In this document: positions 8,456 through 17,206 of the stretch, one piece after another | How the letters are laid out: each line of letters begins with the position of its first letter | Position numbering within the stretch: position 1 is the stretch's first letter | Translations under genes and position numbers: made by a program | Source: Actinomycetota bacterium | Lineage (GTDB): Bacteria > Actinomycetota > Actinomycetes > Mycobacteriales > Micromonosporaceae | Assembly: GCA_005885555.1 (NCBI GenBank) | Contig: VAWN01000033.1 | Location: 97,000-150,067 of the forward strand | DNA length: 53,068 bases | Direction of reading: 5' to 3' | The notes under the pieces: model-generated | Seen by the model: only the letters and a program-made list of their open reading frames with translations | Databases searched by the model: none | Told to the model about the DNA's origin: nothing

Positions 8456-9688
8456 ATGAATGTGTGGCCGCTGGTCGCCGCGCTGGCGGGCGCCGTATTG
8501 ACGGTACCCCCGGCGGCCGCCGCCCCATCCGCCCCCGCGTTCGTACCGTGCCCGGTCGTGCGCCCGGCCAGTCCGGTACCGGCGCAGCCCAAGCCGCCGC
8601 CACCCGACCCGGGCCGGCCCACGGTCGGCGGGGACGGGCTGGCGACCGCCGGGCTGACGGTGCCGGCCGGCGCGCCACCGGTACCGGGGAACCTCTCCGC
8701 GACCTCCTGGCTGGTCGCCGACCTGGACACCGGCGCGGTCCTCGGTGCCTGCGGCCCGCACGTGCCGCACCCGCCGGCCAGCGTGCAGAAGCTGTTGCTG
8801 GCCGAGACGCTGCTGGCCAAGCTGGACCCGGCCCAGGTGGTCGAGGTGACCCAGGCCGACCTCGCGATCGAGCGGGGCAGCTCCGCGGTGGGCCTGGTCG
8901 TCGGCGGCCACTACTCCGTCGAGACGCTGTGGCTCGGGCTGCTGCTGGAGTCCGGCAACGACACGGCCAACGTGCTGGCCCGGCTCGGCGGCGGTGACGG
9001 CGGGGTACCCGCGACGCTGGCTGCGATGAACGCCGAAGCGCGCCGGTTGGGCGCGCTGGACACGCACGCGGCCACCCCGTCGGGGCTGGACGGTCCCGGG
9101 CAGTTCACCACGCCGTACGACCTCGCCCTGATCGCGCGGGCGGACTTCGCGCGCGACGACTTCCGCCGCTACGACACGGCCCGTACGGCACAGATACCCG
9201 CGCAGCCGCCGAAGGACCCGCGCGGGTTCCAGATCCAGAACGAGGACCGGCTGCTGTACAACTACCCGGGCGCGCTGGGCGGCAAGACGGGTTTCACCGA
9301 CCTGGCCCGGCACACGTTCGTCGGCGCCGCCGAGCGGGGCGGCCGCCGGCTGGTGGTGACGCTGCTCGACGGCGAGGCCGTACCGGTCCCCGGGTGGCGG
9401 CAGGGTGCGGAGCTGCTCGACTGGGGGTTCGCGCTGCCGGCCGGCGCGACCGTCGGGCACCTGGTCACTGCGGACGAGGCCGACAAGCTGCTGCACCCGC
9501 CGGCGCCGACCAGCGCGCCGAGTGCGCAGGTGGTCACCGCGGGCGGCACGGCCCGGGCCGGTGCCGGCGAGCCGAACGTACTGCTGGCCGGGCTCGGCAT
9601 CGGGGCGGTGCTCGCGGTACCGCTGCTGGTGCTGGTCATGAACGACCGGGCGCGCAACCGGCGGCGCGCCCGCGGCCGGCGTGCGTAA
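8456..9688 (+). CDS. Secreted, membrane-tethered D-alanyl-D-alanine carboxypeptidase (S11, penicillin-binding protein)
   Basis: About 410 residues that trim the terminal D-Ala of peptidoglycan pentapeptides outside the membrane. All three active-site motifs are visible: SxxK as PASVQKLL, SxN as ESGNDTAN and KTG as GGKTGFT. An N-terminal signal sequence (MNVWPLVAALAGAVLTVPPAAAA) is followed by a Pro-rich linker. A C-terminal membrane helix (VLLAGLGIGAVLAVPLLVLVM) ends in an Arg-rich cytoplasmic tail, as in actinobacterial DacA-like proteins. The frame is open to 8381, but the signal sequence and the -10 hexamer favour ATG 8456 (or 8450). It lies after the two cyclophilin genes and before a decayed gene. 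Confidence 0.9.
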   Translation: MNVWPLVAALAGAVLTVPPAAAAPSAPAFVPCPVVRPASPVPAQPKPPPPDPGRPTVGGDGLATAGLTVPAGAPPVPGNLSATSWLVADLDTGAVLGACGPHVPHPPASVQKLLLAETLLAKLDPAQVVEVTQADLAIERGSSAVGLVVGGHYSVETLWLGLLLESGNDTANVLARLGGGDGGVPATLAAMNAEARRLGALDTHAATPSGLDGPGQFTTPYDLALIARADFARDDFRRYDTARTAQIPAQPPKDPRGFQIQNEDRLLYNYPGALGGKTGFTDLARHTFVGAAERGGRRLVVTLLDGEAVPVPGWRQGAELLDWGFALPAGATVGHLVTADEADKLLHPPAPTSAPSAQVVTAGGTARAGAGEPNVLLAGLGIGAVLAVPLLVLVMNDRARNRRRARGRRA

Positions 9689-9718
9689 GGACGCACTGAC
9701 CGGTCCGGGCCGGGGAGC

Positions 9719-9724
9719 TAGCCT
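9719..9724 (+). promoter_or_regulatory. -10 hexamer TAGCCT before the decayed gene
   Basis: TAGCCT ends 7 nt before GTG 9732 and is identical in sequence and spacing to the element before the DUF3052 gene. The promoter appears intact although its gene is broken. Confidence 0.45.
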
Positions 9725-9731
9725 TTGCGCA

Positions 9732-10000
9732 GTGACGGAGTCGATGGTCGGGTTCGGGTACAAGCAGGCGTGGCTCGCCGTACGCGACGGTGACGCCGAC
9801 CGGCTGCTCGCCGCGCTAGGGCTGCGCGACCTGGGCACGGCGAGACGGCGATCGGGCTGCCGGCAAGCCTGGACGGCGACGTGGACGTACTCGTCGGCGA
9901 GACCGACGTGATGCGGGTCGCCGCGGCCTGGAGCGTCGATCCGACCGCGCTGGACGGGCGGCCGGCGTCCGGCCCGCTGCGGGTCGCCGCAGCGAACTGA
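9732..10000 (+). pseudogene. Remnant of a small actinobacterial protein, internally deleted and frameshifted
   Basis: From GTG 9732 the frame reads VTESMVGFGYKQAWLAVRDG...LLAALGLRDLG, then becomes Arg/Thr junk and stops at 9911. A second frame then carries a sensible C-terminal end (GETDVMRVAAAWSVDPTALDG...) to TGA 9998-10000. From memory, both pieces resemble the two ends of one actinobacterial family of unknown function whose members are about 200 residues or longer. Here only about 90 codons separate start and stop. The middle therefore appears deleted, with a junction near 9830-9850 that changes frame. No other reading frame rescues it. Confidence 0.6.
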
Positions 10001-10045
10001 GCACACGATCCGCCGTCGGCTCGGTCGACAGCGACACGCGTTGCG

Positions 10046-12850
10046 CTACGGTGCCGGAGTCCTGCTCCGGCGGTCCACCTCCCGGGCGATCTCGATGCGC
10101 GACCGGTAGCCGAGCTTGGTCAGGATGTGCGTCACGTGCGTCTGAATGGTGCGGCGGGAAAGCAGCAGCTCCGCGGCGATGTCGGGGTTGGAGCGGCCCT
10201 CGGCGACGAGGGCGGCGACGCGTCGCTCGGTGACGGTGAGCGCGTCCCATCCGGTCGTCGCCCGGCGGTGTTCGCTGCGCGGACCGCGCCGGACGCCGAA
10301 CGGGCGCAGCCGGGCATCGGCCCGCCGGATGTCCCACACCGCGCCGAGCTGGCGGTACCCGCCGGCGGCCTTGGTCAGGGCGGACCGTGCGCCGGTCAGG
10401 TCGCAGGCCTGGGCGAGCAGCAGAGCCGCCTCCTCGTAACACTGCCCGATGGCCAGCACCGACATCCGGGGCCGGTACCGCTCGACGATCTCCAGCAGCG
10501 CCTTGGCGTGGCCGTCGAGCAGCGCCCGGATCCGTTCCGCAGCGGCCGCCCGGTTCGGCAGGAGCGGCTGGGCGTTCGAGTCGGCCTCGGCGGCGGCCAG
10601 CGCCGCCCGGGCCAGGTCCGGCCGGCCGGCGGCCAGCGCCAACCGGGCCACATCGGGCAGCCAGACGCTGCGGTTGAACAGCTCCTCGCGGTCGTCGACG
10701 GCGAGGGTTTCGGCCAGGACAGCCAGCCCGGCCGCCGGTCCGTCGCGCTGCTCGGCGGCGACCGCCCGGGCCATGTACAGGAGGCCGGCGTTGCCGCGCA
10801 TGTATCCGACCAGCTCCGGCAGGTCCTCCGCGGCCGTCAGCAGATCGGCGCAGCGGGCACGCTCGTCGCGGTGCGCGGCGATGAACGCCAACCCACCCAG
10901 GCGTACCACCCGGTCGAACAGGGTGATCTGGCCCTCGGTCGGCTCCAGCAGTGCCAGCGCGTCATCCCAGCGCCCCATTTCGAGGTACGTACCGCTGGCG
11001 TGCGCCCGCACCCGGAGCAGGCGCCAGGAACCGAGCTGCTCGGCGAGGATCAGCGCCTCCCGGATCCGCTGCTCGGCCTCCTCGGTGCGGCCGTGTTCCA
11101 GTAGCGCGCTGCTGCTGTTGGCGAGAATCCGCACGCGCAGGTCGGCGGTCTCCGGCCGGTGCCCGATCACCGCCAGCGCCCGGTCCAGGTGGACCAGCCC
11201 CTCGGTGAAGTTGTTGTCGATGGCCAGATACAGCGTCATGAGGCCGCGCGCCATGGCGATCGGGTCGTCCAGCCGTTCCCCTTCGGCGATAGCCTGCCGG
11301 GCCACGTGTTCGGCCGCCCCGGTATCGCCGATTTCGTGCAGTGCTCTGGCCCGCAGCGCGCGCAGCCGGGCCCGCCAGAGCGGGGTGGTACGGGCATCGG
11401 CCAGCGCCTCATCGATCACGGCCAGGCACCCGCCGCCGCAGTCCCCGGTGTGCCGGATGTTGGCCAGGTCCCACGCCAGTTGGCCCACTTCGGCGGGATC
11501 CCGGTTCACCGCGATCGCCTGACAGGCGGCGGACTGCGCCTCGGCGGACCGGTTCAGCACGCTCAGCGACTGGGCCAGCCCACGCAGCAGCTGCACCCGC
11601 CGCGGATCGTCCGACCCGATCCGGCCGATCGCGGTCGGCAGCAGCTCGGCGGTCAGCTCCGGCGCCCGGTTGGCCAGCGGCATGGCATGCCGGGCCAACC
11701 AGTCCACCGCCCAGGTGTCCAAGGCGTCCGGCGCCGCTGCGAACAGGTGCGCGCCGACCTGATCCATCGGCAGGCCGGCGTCGGCCAGTGCCTGCGCCGC
11801 CTGTCGGTGCAGCGCCATCCGAACCGTGGCCGGCACCGCCTCGTCCAACGCCTGCCGGATCAGATCATGCCGAAACGCCAGCCGCCCAGCCGACTCAGCC
11901 AGCACCCCGGCCGCCACCGCCTCGTCCAGCATCGGCAGCAACTCGCTGCTCGCCCGCCCCGCGACCGTGGCCAGATCGAACGCGGAGAACTCCGCACCCA
12001 GCAGAGCCGCGATCCGCAGAACCGCGATCGCCTCCGGCGGCAGGAAGGTCAACCTGTCACGGATCGCCGCGCCCAGCGTCTTCGGACGGGGATCGGTACC
12101 CACCAGCTCGGCCACGCCGCGCACCACCCTGACGCGGTTCTCCCGACGCAGCGCGTCCACCAGTTCCCGGGTATACAGCGGGTTACCGCCGGACTGCTGT
12201 GCGGCCCGGCGCAGCCGTGGCCCCGGCTCGCCACCCGCGAGCCGTTCCAGCAGGGCGACCGTGTCCGGATCGGGCAACGGCCCGAGGGCCAGCAGCAGAC
12301 CCTCGCGCTCCACCACGCTGCGGCGCAACCCCTCCACCGACGGCCGCACCGGAACCGGCCGAGCCGCACCGACCAGCAACAACGGGATCTGATCCACCGC
12401 CAGATCCAGCCGGTGCCACGCCAGCAGACTCGCCTCGTCGGCCCACTGCACATCATCCAGGACGAACACCACCGGCTGGTCCGCGCACAACTGATCCACC
12501 AGCGCCAGGAACCGTTCCACCGCGGCCGCGACGGCCGCCTCCTGCTCAACCCAACCACCGGCGTCCAGCAGACCGGCCTCGCCGCTCAGCCGCGATCCCA
12601 GCGCGTCCGTCAGCGCCCGCAGCGGAAGCCGCTGCCCCAGCGCGTCGCCCACCGCCCGGTACGCCTGGCACTGCCGCTCCCGCGCCGCGGCCAGTACCGA
12701 CCCGATCAGGGCCGACTTGCCGATCCCGGGCTCGCCCTCAACCCAGACCGTTCCGCCCCGGCCCGCCGCCACCGCGGCAACCGCGGCACACAATGCGGTC
12801 AACTCCTCGTCCCGCCCCACCAGAGGAACACCGGGTACCGGGGACGCCAT
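10046..12850 (-). CDS. LuxR-family transcriptional regulator of the LAL (large ATP-binding) type
   Basis: About 934 residues. The N-terminal AAA/NACHT-like ATPase has LVGRDEELTAL, Walker A GEPGIGKSAL (residues ~43-52) and Walker B VVFVLDDVQWAD. A long helical TPR-like middle follows. The last 65 residues form a LuxR helix-turn-helix (LTVTERRVAALVAEGRSNPDIAAELLLSRRTIQTH... with closing KLGYRSRIEIAREV). LAL proteins are usually pathway-specific activators, but no biosynthetic cluster is adjacent, so the target is unknown. The frame stays open to 12919. ATG 12850 is preferred because MASPVPGVPLVGRDEEL is the family start and a TACGAT hexamer ends 6 nt before it. A decayed gene lies on each side. 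Confidence 0.92.
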   Translation of the reverse strand: MASPVPGVPLVGRDEELTALCAAVAAVAAGRGGTVWVEGEPGIGKSALIGSVLAAARERQCQAYRAVGDALGQRLPLRALTDALGSRLSGEAGLLDAGGWVEQEAAVAAAVERFLALVDQLCADQPVVFVLDDVQWADEASLLAWHRLDLAVDQIPLLLVGAARPVPVRPSVEGLRRSVVEREGLLLALGPLPDPDTVALLERLAGGEPGPRLRRAAQQSGGNPLYTRELVDALRRENRVRVVRGVAELVGTDPRPKTLGAAIRDRLTFLPPEAIAVLRIAALLGAEFSAFDLATVAGRASSELLPMLDEAVAAGVLAESAGRLAFRHDLIRQALDEAVPATVRMALHRQAAQALADAGLPMDQVGAHLFAAAPDALDTWAVDWLARHAMPLANRAPELTAELLPTAIGRIGSDDPRRVQLLRGLAQSLSVLNRSAEAQSAACQAIAVNRDPAEVGQLAWDLANIRHTGDCGGGCLAVIDEALADARTTPLWRARLRALRARALHEIGDTGAAEHVARQAIAEGERLDDPIAMARGLMTLYLAIDNNFTEGLVHLDRALAVIGHRPETADLRVRILANSSSALLEHGRTEEAEQRIREALILAEQLGSWRLLRVRAHASGTYLEMGRWDDALALLEPTEGQITLFDRVVRLGGLAFIAAHRDERARCADLLTAAEDLPELVGYMRGNAGLLYMARAVAAEQRDGPAAGLAVLAETLAVDDREELFNRSVWLPDVARLALAAGRPDLARAALAAAEADSNAQPLLPNRAAAAERIRALLDGHAKALLEIVERYRPRMSVLAIGQCYEEAALLLAQACDLTGARSALTKAAGGYRQLGAVWDIRRADARLRPFGVRRGPRSEHRRATTGWDALTVTERRVAALVAEGRSNPDIAAELLLSRRTIQTHVTHILTKLGYRSRIEIAREVDRRSRTPAP

Positions 12851-12856
12851 GAAACG

Positions 12857-12862
12857 ATCGTA
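12857..12862 (-). promoter_or_regulatory. -10 hexamer TACGAT, probable leaderless promoter of the LAL regulator
   Basis: On the minus strand TACGAT is followed by six bases and the ATG at 12850, with no ribosome binding site. The arrangement is the same as before pdxS. The rest of the 275-bp gap up to 13125 shows no convincing gene. Confidence 0.45.
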
Positions 12863-13125
12863 TGGCGCCGCGGCCGCTAGACCCTCAGCAACATGGCGGA
12901 TAGCCACTCCTCCACCCACCCGGCCGATCGGCGGACCGGCGGTCCCCGTCCGACGTTGTGCCGTCGGGTGACGGCCTCATGGACCGGACGCCCGCATCCC
13001 AGGTGCAAAGCCGTGAGCCCAGACGAAAGCATCCCGCGCGGGGGATCTGACGCGACACCGGCTCGACACAACATCGACGTGTCGTCGCTCATCGAAGATC
13101 GCGATCACCGAACTGGAGCGCCGTC

Positions 13126-13990
13126 GTGTCCCAGGCGAGTCACCCTGCGGTCTCCTCGCCTGCCGGGCTGCGCCACCGGGTCGAGATTCCGTTCTACCTC
13201 CTGATGGTCGCGCTGAACATCATCATCATCCTGGCGATCCTGCGGTTTGCCGCGGTGCTTCCGTTCGTCCCGCCGCGCAACCAGGACGCGGGCTGGGCGA
13301 TCGCGATCCGCAGCACGTTCGTCGCCCTGCTACTGCTGATCCCCGGGCTGATCCTCGTCCGCGAGACGCAGCGGGCGGCGACCCGCGGCACCGCTGTAGA
13401 GCTGTCCCGCAGCCAGTACCCCGACCTGTACCAGGCCGCCGGCGGACTTCGCGCACAAGCTGAGCCTGCACCGCATGCCGAACCCTTTCCTGGCCAACGG
13501 CAACGGCACGCTGAACGCCTTCGCCGCGCAGGCTACCGGCCACGACTACGTGGTTCTGTCCAACGAACTGTTCGTCAATCTCTACAACAGCAACCGGGAC
13601 GGGCTGCGGTTCATCCTCGGCCACGAACTGGGGGCACATCCGGCTGCACCACGTGTCGCTGTGGTACCAGATCTCGGTGGCCTACTCGCAGCCGATCCCG
13701 CTGCTCGGCTCCTACCTGTCCCGCCTGCGCGAGTATTCCTGCGACCGGCACGGCGCCTTCCTGGCCCCGCACGGGGCGACCGGTCTGGTCCTGCTCGCCT
13801 CGGGCCGGTACACCGAGACCGACGCGTCAACGTCGACGAACTGGTGCGACAAGGCCGGACACTGCGCGGTTTCTGGGTCGGGCTGGCGCAACTGCCAAGA
13901 TCCCACCCGTTCACGGTGCGCCGACTGGAACGGCTGTACCGCGTCGGCCTCTTCCACAGCCGGGCACCGGATGCCGCAACCCGGGCCTGA
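13126..13990 (+). pseudogene. M48-type zinc metallopeptidase gene broken by three frameshifts
   Basis: Reading from GTG 13126 (GGAG 7 nt upstream), frame 1 gives a membrane-anchored start with two hydrophobic segments (YLLMVALNIIIILAILRF and FVALLLLIPGLILV). Near 13440 sense moves to another frame (DFAHKLSLHRMPNPFLANGNGTLNAF...RFILGHELG). At 13631-13635 a run of five G within the HELGH zinc motif moves it again (HIRLHHVSLWYQISVAYSQ...SCDRHGAF). Near 13830 it moves a third time (RVNVDELVRQGR...FTVRRLERL). Joined, the pieces give a normal-looking M48 protease with HEXXH and the downstream CDRHGA glutamate-region equivalent. Three shifts argue for a decayed gene, or for clustered sequencing errors. 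Confidence 0.75.
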
Positions 13991-14023
13991 CCGCCGGCCG
14001 GATCGCAACCTATGGAACGCGGC

Positions 14024-16468
14024 CTAGACGCCTGAGGTGACCCGGTAGGCGTCGTAGACGCCGTCCACCTTGCGTACCGCGGCGAGCAGGTGGCCGAGGT
14101 GCTTCGGGTCGGCCATCTCGAAGCTGAACCGGCTCACCGCCACCCGGTCGCGGGTCGTGGTGACCGTCGCCGACAGGATGTTGACCCGCTCGTCGGACAG
14201 CACCTTGGTGACGTCGGCGAGCAGCTTGTGCCGGTCGAGCGCCTCGACCTGGATGGCCACCAGGAACGACGACCCGCTGGTCGGCTTCCAGGTGACCTCG
14301 ACGATGCGCTCGGACTGCACCCGCAGGTCGCCGGCGTTCTCGCAGTCGTCGCGGTGCACGCTGACCCCGCCGGTGCGGGTCACGAAACCGAAGATCGCAT
14401 CCGGGGGTACCGGCGTGCAGCAGCGCGCCAGCTTGATCCAGACGTCCTCGACGCCCTTGACCACGACCCCCGGGTCGTGGGCGGCGCCCCGGGCCCGCGG
14501 CGGCCGGGTGGCGACCGCGGTCTCGGCGATGTCCTCGATCGCGCCTTCCTCGCCGCCGTACGCGGCGACCAGCCGGGCGACCACGTTCTGCGCGGAGACC
14601 TGGCTCTCCCCCACCGCGGCGTACAGCGACGCCACGTCGGCCAGGTGCAGCTCACGGGCGATCGTCATCAGCGTGTCGGCGGTCAGCATCCGCTGCAACG
14701 GCAGGCCCTGCTTGCGCATCGCCTTGGTGATCGCTTCCTTGCCGGCCTCGATCGCCTCTTCGCGGCGCTCCTTGTTGAAGTACTGCCGGATCTTGGTGCG
14801 CGCCCGTGGGCTCTTGACGAAGCCGAGCCAGTCCTGGGTCGGCCCGGCGTTCTCCGACTTGGACGTGAAGATCTCGATCACGTCGCCGTTGGACAGCGTC
14901 GACTCCAGCGGAACCAGCTTGCCGTTCACCCGGGCGCCGATGCACTTGTGCCCGACCTCGGTGTGCACCGCGTAGGCGAAGTCGACCGGCGTGGAACCGG
15001 TCGGCAGCGCCACCACGTCACCCTTCGGGGTGAAGACGTAGACCTCCTGGCTGGACAGGTCGAAGCGCAGCGCGTCGAGGAACTCGCTGGGATCGCTGGC
15101 CTCCCGCTGCCAGTCGAGCAACTGGCGCAGCCAGGTCATCTCGTCGATGTGCGCCGGTGGCCCGACGATCGTGGCGCCCTTGGTCTCCTTGTACCGCCAG
15201 TGCGCCGCGATGCCGTACTCGGCGGTGCGGTGCATCGCCGTGGTGCGGATCTGCATCTCCACCGGCTTGCCGTTCGGGCCGATCACCGTGGTGTGCAGCG
15301 ACTGGTACATGTTGAACTTGGGCATCGCGATGTAGTCCTTGAACCGGCCCGGTACCGGCTGCCAGTGCGCGTGGATCACACCCAGCGCGGCGTAGCAGTC
15401 GCGTACCGTGTCGACCAGTACCCGCACCCCGACCAGGTCGTAGATCTCCGCGAACTCCCGGCTACGACTGATCATCTTCTGGTAGATCGAGTACAGGTGC
15501 TTCGGCCGGCCGGTGACATGCGCCTTGATCTTCGAGTTGTGCAGGTCCCGGTCGACCTTCTGGGTGACCTGGCGCAGCAGCGCGTCACGCTGCGGCGCGT
15601 GCTCGTTGATCAGCCGGTTGATCTCCTCGAACTTCTTCGGGAACAGCGTCCCGAAGGCGAGGTCCTCCAGCTCCCACTTGATCGTGTTCATACCGAGCCG
15701 GTGCGCCAGCGGAGCCAGGATCTCCAGCGTCTCCCGGGCCTTCTGCTCCTGCTTGGGCCGGGGCAGGAAGGTCAGCGTACGCATGTTGTGCAGCCGGTCG
15801 GCCAGCTTGATGACCAGCACCCGCGGGTCCTTCGCCATCGCCACGACCATCTTGCGGATCGTCTCCGCCTTGGCCGCGTCGCCCAGCTTGACCTTGTCCA
15901 GCTTGGTCACCCCGTCGACCAGCAGCGTGACCTCGCCGCCGAAGTCGACCCGCATCTGGTCGAGGGTGTAGTCGGTGTCCTCGATCGTGTCGTGCAGCAG
16001 CGCGGCGACCAGCGTGGTGGTGTCCATGCCCAGCTCGGCGAGCAGGTTGGCGACCGCGAGCGGGTGGGTGATGTACGGGTCGCCGGACTTGCGGTACTGC
16101 CCCTCGTGCCAGCGGGCGGCCGCGTCGTAGGCCTTCTGCAGCAGGCGGACTTCCGCCTTGGGGTGGGTAGCCCGGTGCATCGCGATCAGCGGTTCGAGGA
16201 CCTCGCTGATCTGCTGGGTCTGCCATGGCGCGTTGAACCGGGCCAACCGGGCGCGGACCCGGCGGCCGGTGGGCGGGCCGGCCAACCCGAACGTGGACGG
16301 CGTGGCTTCCGCGGTCGCCCCGTTGCGGGAAGGCGCCGTGCCGGAGTTGGCGGGCGCGACGGTCTCCGGCGTGCCGGCGGCTACCTCCGGCGCACCAGTA
16401 CCTTCATCGGTCACGCCCCGACCCTCGCGGGAAGGCGCCACCTCGCTCGACACCGGCCGCTCCCTCAC
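14024..16468 (-). CDS. rel: Bifunctional (p)ppGpp synthetase/hydrolase Rel
   Basis: A cytoplasmic RSH enzyme of 814 residues for the stringent response. Order of domains: a disordered N-terminus (~70 residues), HD hydrolase with LLHDTIEDT (HDxxED), synthetase with [10 protein letters not shown] (the RxKD form found in bifunctional enzymes) and [15 protein letters not shown] ([30 protein letters not shown]), a zinc-finger/helical region ([10 protein letters not shown]) and ACT ([16 protein letters not shown]). Both activities look intact. The GTG at 16468 lies 6 nt from a -10 with TTGACA upstream. GTG 16453, with AGGGAG 6 nt upstream, is an alternative. The gene is last in the yajC-secD-secF-apt-rel cluster. 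Confidence 0.95.
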   Translation of the reverse strand: MRERPVSSEVAPSREGRGVTDEGTGAPEVAAGTPETVAPANSGTAPSRNGATAEATPSTFGLAGPPTGRRVRARLARFNAPWQTQQISEVLEPLIAMHRATHPKAEVRLLQKAYDAAARWHEGQYRKSGDPYITHPLAVANLLAELGMDTTTLVAALLHDTIEDTDYTLDQMRVDFGGEVTLLVDGVTKLDKVKLGDAAKAETIRKMVVAMAKDPRVLVIKLADRLHNMRTLTFLPRPKQEQKARETLEILAPLAHRLGMNTIKWELEDLAFGTLFPKKFEEINRLINEHAPQRDALLRQVTQKVDRDLHNSKIKAHVTGRPKHLYSIYQKMISRSREFAEIYDLVGVRVLVDTVRDCYAALGVIHAHWQPVPGRFKDYIAMPKFNMYQSLHTTVIGPNGKPVEMQIRTTAMHRTAEYGIAAHWRYKETKGATIVGPPAHIDEMTWLRQLLDWQREASDPSEFLDALRFDLSSQEVYVFTPKGDVVALPTGSTPVDFAYAVHTEVGHKCIGARVNGKLVPLESTLSNGDVIEIFTSKSENAGPTQDWLGFVKSPRARTKIRQYFNKERREEAIEAGKEAITKAMRKQGLPLQRMLTADTLMTIARELHLADVASLYAAVGESQVSAQNVVARLVAAYGGEEGAIEDIAETAVATRPPRARGAAHDPGVVVKGVEDVWIKLARCCTPVPPDAIFGFVTRTGGVSVHRDDCENAGDLRVQSERIVEVTWKPTSGSSFLVAIQVEALDRHKLLADVTKVLSDERVNILSATVTTTRDRVAVSRFSFEMADPKHLGHLLAAVRKVDGVYDAYRVTSGV

Positions 16469-16474
16469 TTCGTC

Positions 16475-16503
16475 AGGCTCGGAAACGCAATCCTACCTGT
16501 CAA
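16475..16503 (-). promoter_or_regulatory. Internal promoter for rel (-35 TTGACA, 17-bp spacer, -10 GAGCCT)
   Basis: On the minus strand a perfect TTGACA (16498-16503) is separated by 17 bp from GAGCCT (16475-16480). That hexamer ends 6 nt before the GTG at 16468. This would let rel be transcribed independently of apt and the sec genes, probably as a leaderless message. The -10 matches the TAnnnT consensus only at positions 2 and 6. Confidence 0.45.
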
Positions 16504-16543
16504 GCCCCCGGGTCTTTCCTGATCAAGGCCAGGATGGCGCCGT

Positions 16544-17179
16544 TCAGACGGTCAGCAGAGCATGAATTGGACGATCGGGCAGCCGTTGCCGCCCGTCCAG
16601 GAAGGCCAGCTCCAGCAGCACGCTGAACCCGACCACCGTGCCGCCCGCGCGCTCCACCAGGCCGAGGGTGGCGGCGGCGGTACCCCCGGTGGCCAGGACG
16701 TCATCGACCACGAGTACCCGTGAACCGGCCGCGAAGGCGTCCTCGTGGACCTCCAGCACGGCCTCACCGTACTCCAGGGCATAGGCGGCGGACAGGACGG
16801 CGCGCGGGAGCTTGCCGGCCTTGCGGATCGGTACCACGCCGGCGCCGGCCGCATAGGCGACCCCGGCCGCGATCATGAAGCCGCGCGCCTCGATCCCGGC
16901 CACCACGTCGAAGTTGCCGGCGCCGTGGTACGCCACGATCGCGTCGACCACGTCGCGGAACCCGGCCGGATCGGCGAACAGCGGCGTGAGGTCCTTGAAG
17001 ACGATGCCCGGCTGCGGGAAGTCGGGTACGTCGGTGACCAGCGCCGCGACGCGCCCGGCGACCGCGGCGCCGCTGTCCCCGCCGACGCCGGCCGGCGGGC
17101 CGCCGACATCGCTGGCACCGCCGACATCGCTGCGGCCGGCGACGTCACTGCGGCCGGCGACATCGCTGCGCTCGGTCAC
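16544..17179 (-). CDS. apt: Adenine phosphoribosyltransferase with a repetitive N-terminal extension
   Basis: The protein has 211 residues and converts adenine and PRPP to AMP. The PRPP-binding loop is VLVVDDVLATGGTA, preceded by the family blocks FPQPGIVFKDLTPLFAD, GIEARGFMIAAGVAYA and VPIRKAGKLP. The first ~36 residues are not part of the enzyme fold. They consist of about four RSDVAG-type hexapeptide repeats encoded by an 18-bp minisatellite. The GTG at 17179 (VTERSDVAG) is used here, but an internal start after the repeats is possible. It lies 27 bp after secF and 75 bp before rel, the usual actinobacterial order. Confidence 0.94.
   Translation of the reverse strand: MTERSDVAGRSDVAGRSDVGGASDVGGPPAGVGGDSGAAVAGRVAALVTDVPDFPQPGIVFKDLTPLFADPAGFRDVVDAIVAYHGAGNFDVVAGIEARGFMIAAGVAYAAGAGVVPIRKAGKLPRAVLSAAYALEYGEAVLEVHEDAFAAGSRVLVVDDVLATGGTAAATLGLVERAGGTVVGFSVLLELAFLDGRQRLPDRPIHALLTV
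17103..17174. repeat. 18-bp tandem repeat, four units, in the 5' end of apt
   Basis: Units 17103-17120, 17121-17138, 17139-17156 and 17157-17174 share the core G(C/G)CGACATCGCTG with a few substitutions. They encode repeated RSDVAG or GASDVGG hexapeptides. The period is a multiple of three, so the frame is preserved. Confidence 0.85.
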
Positions 17180-17206
17180 CGCTCAGTGCTCCCGGCGGTC
17201 ATCGCT

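Noticed and set aside
10127-12880. Several long plus-strand frames opposite the LAL regulator
   Set aside because: The minus-strand protein has complete Walker and LuxR motifs; the opposite frames are low-complexity.
12893-13204. 103-codon plus-strand open frame between the LAL regulator and the M48 remnant
   Set aside because: No ribosome binding site, no hydrophobic core, and it runs into the M48 start in another frame.
13620-13660. Programmed frameshift at the G5 run in the M48 gene
   Set aside because: Two further shifts elsewhere in the same gene and no slippery-heptamer or downstream structure; decay or sequence error is simpler.
14090-16522. 810-codon plus-strand open frame opposite rel
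   Set aside because: Antisense shadow of an intact four-domain Rel protein.
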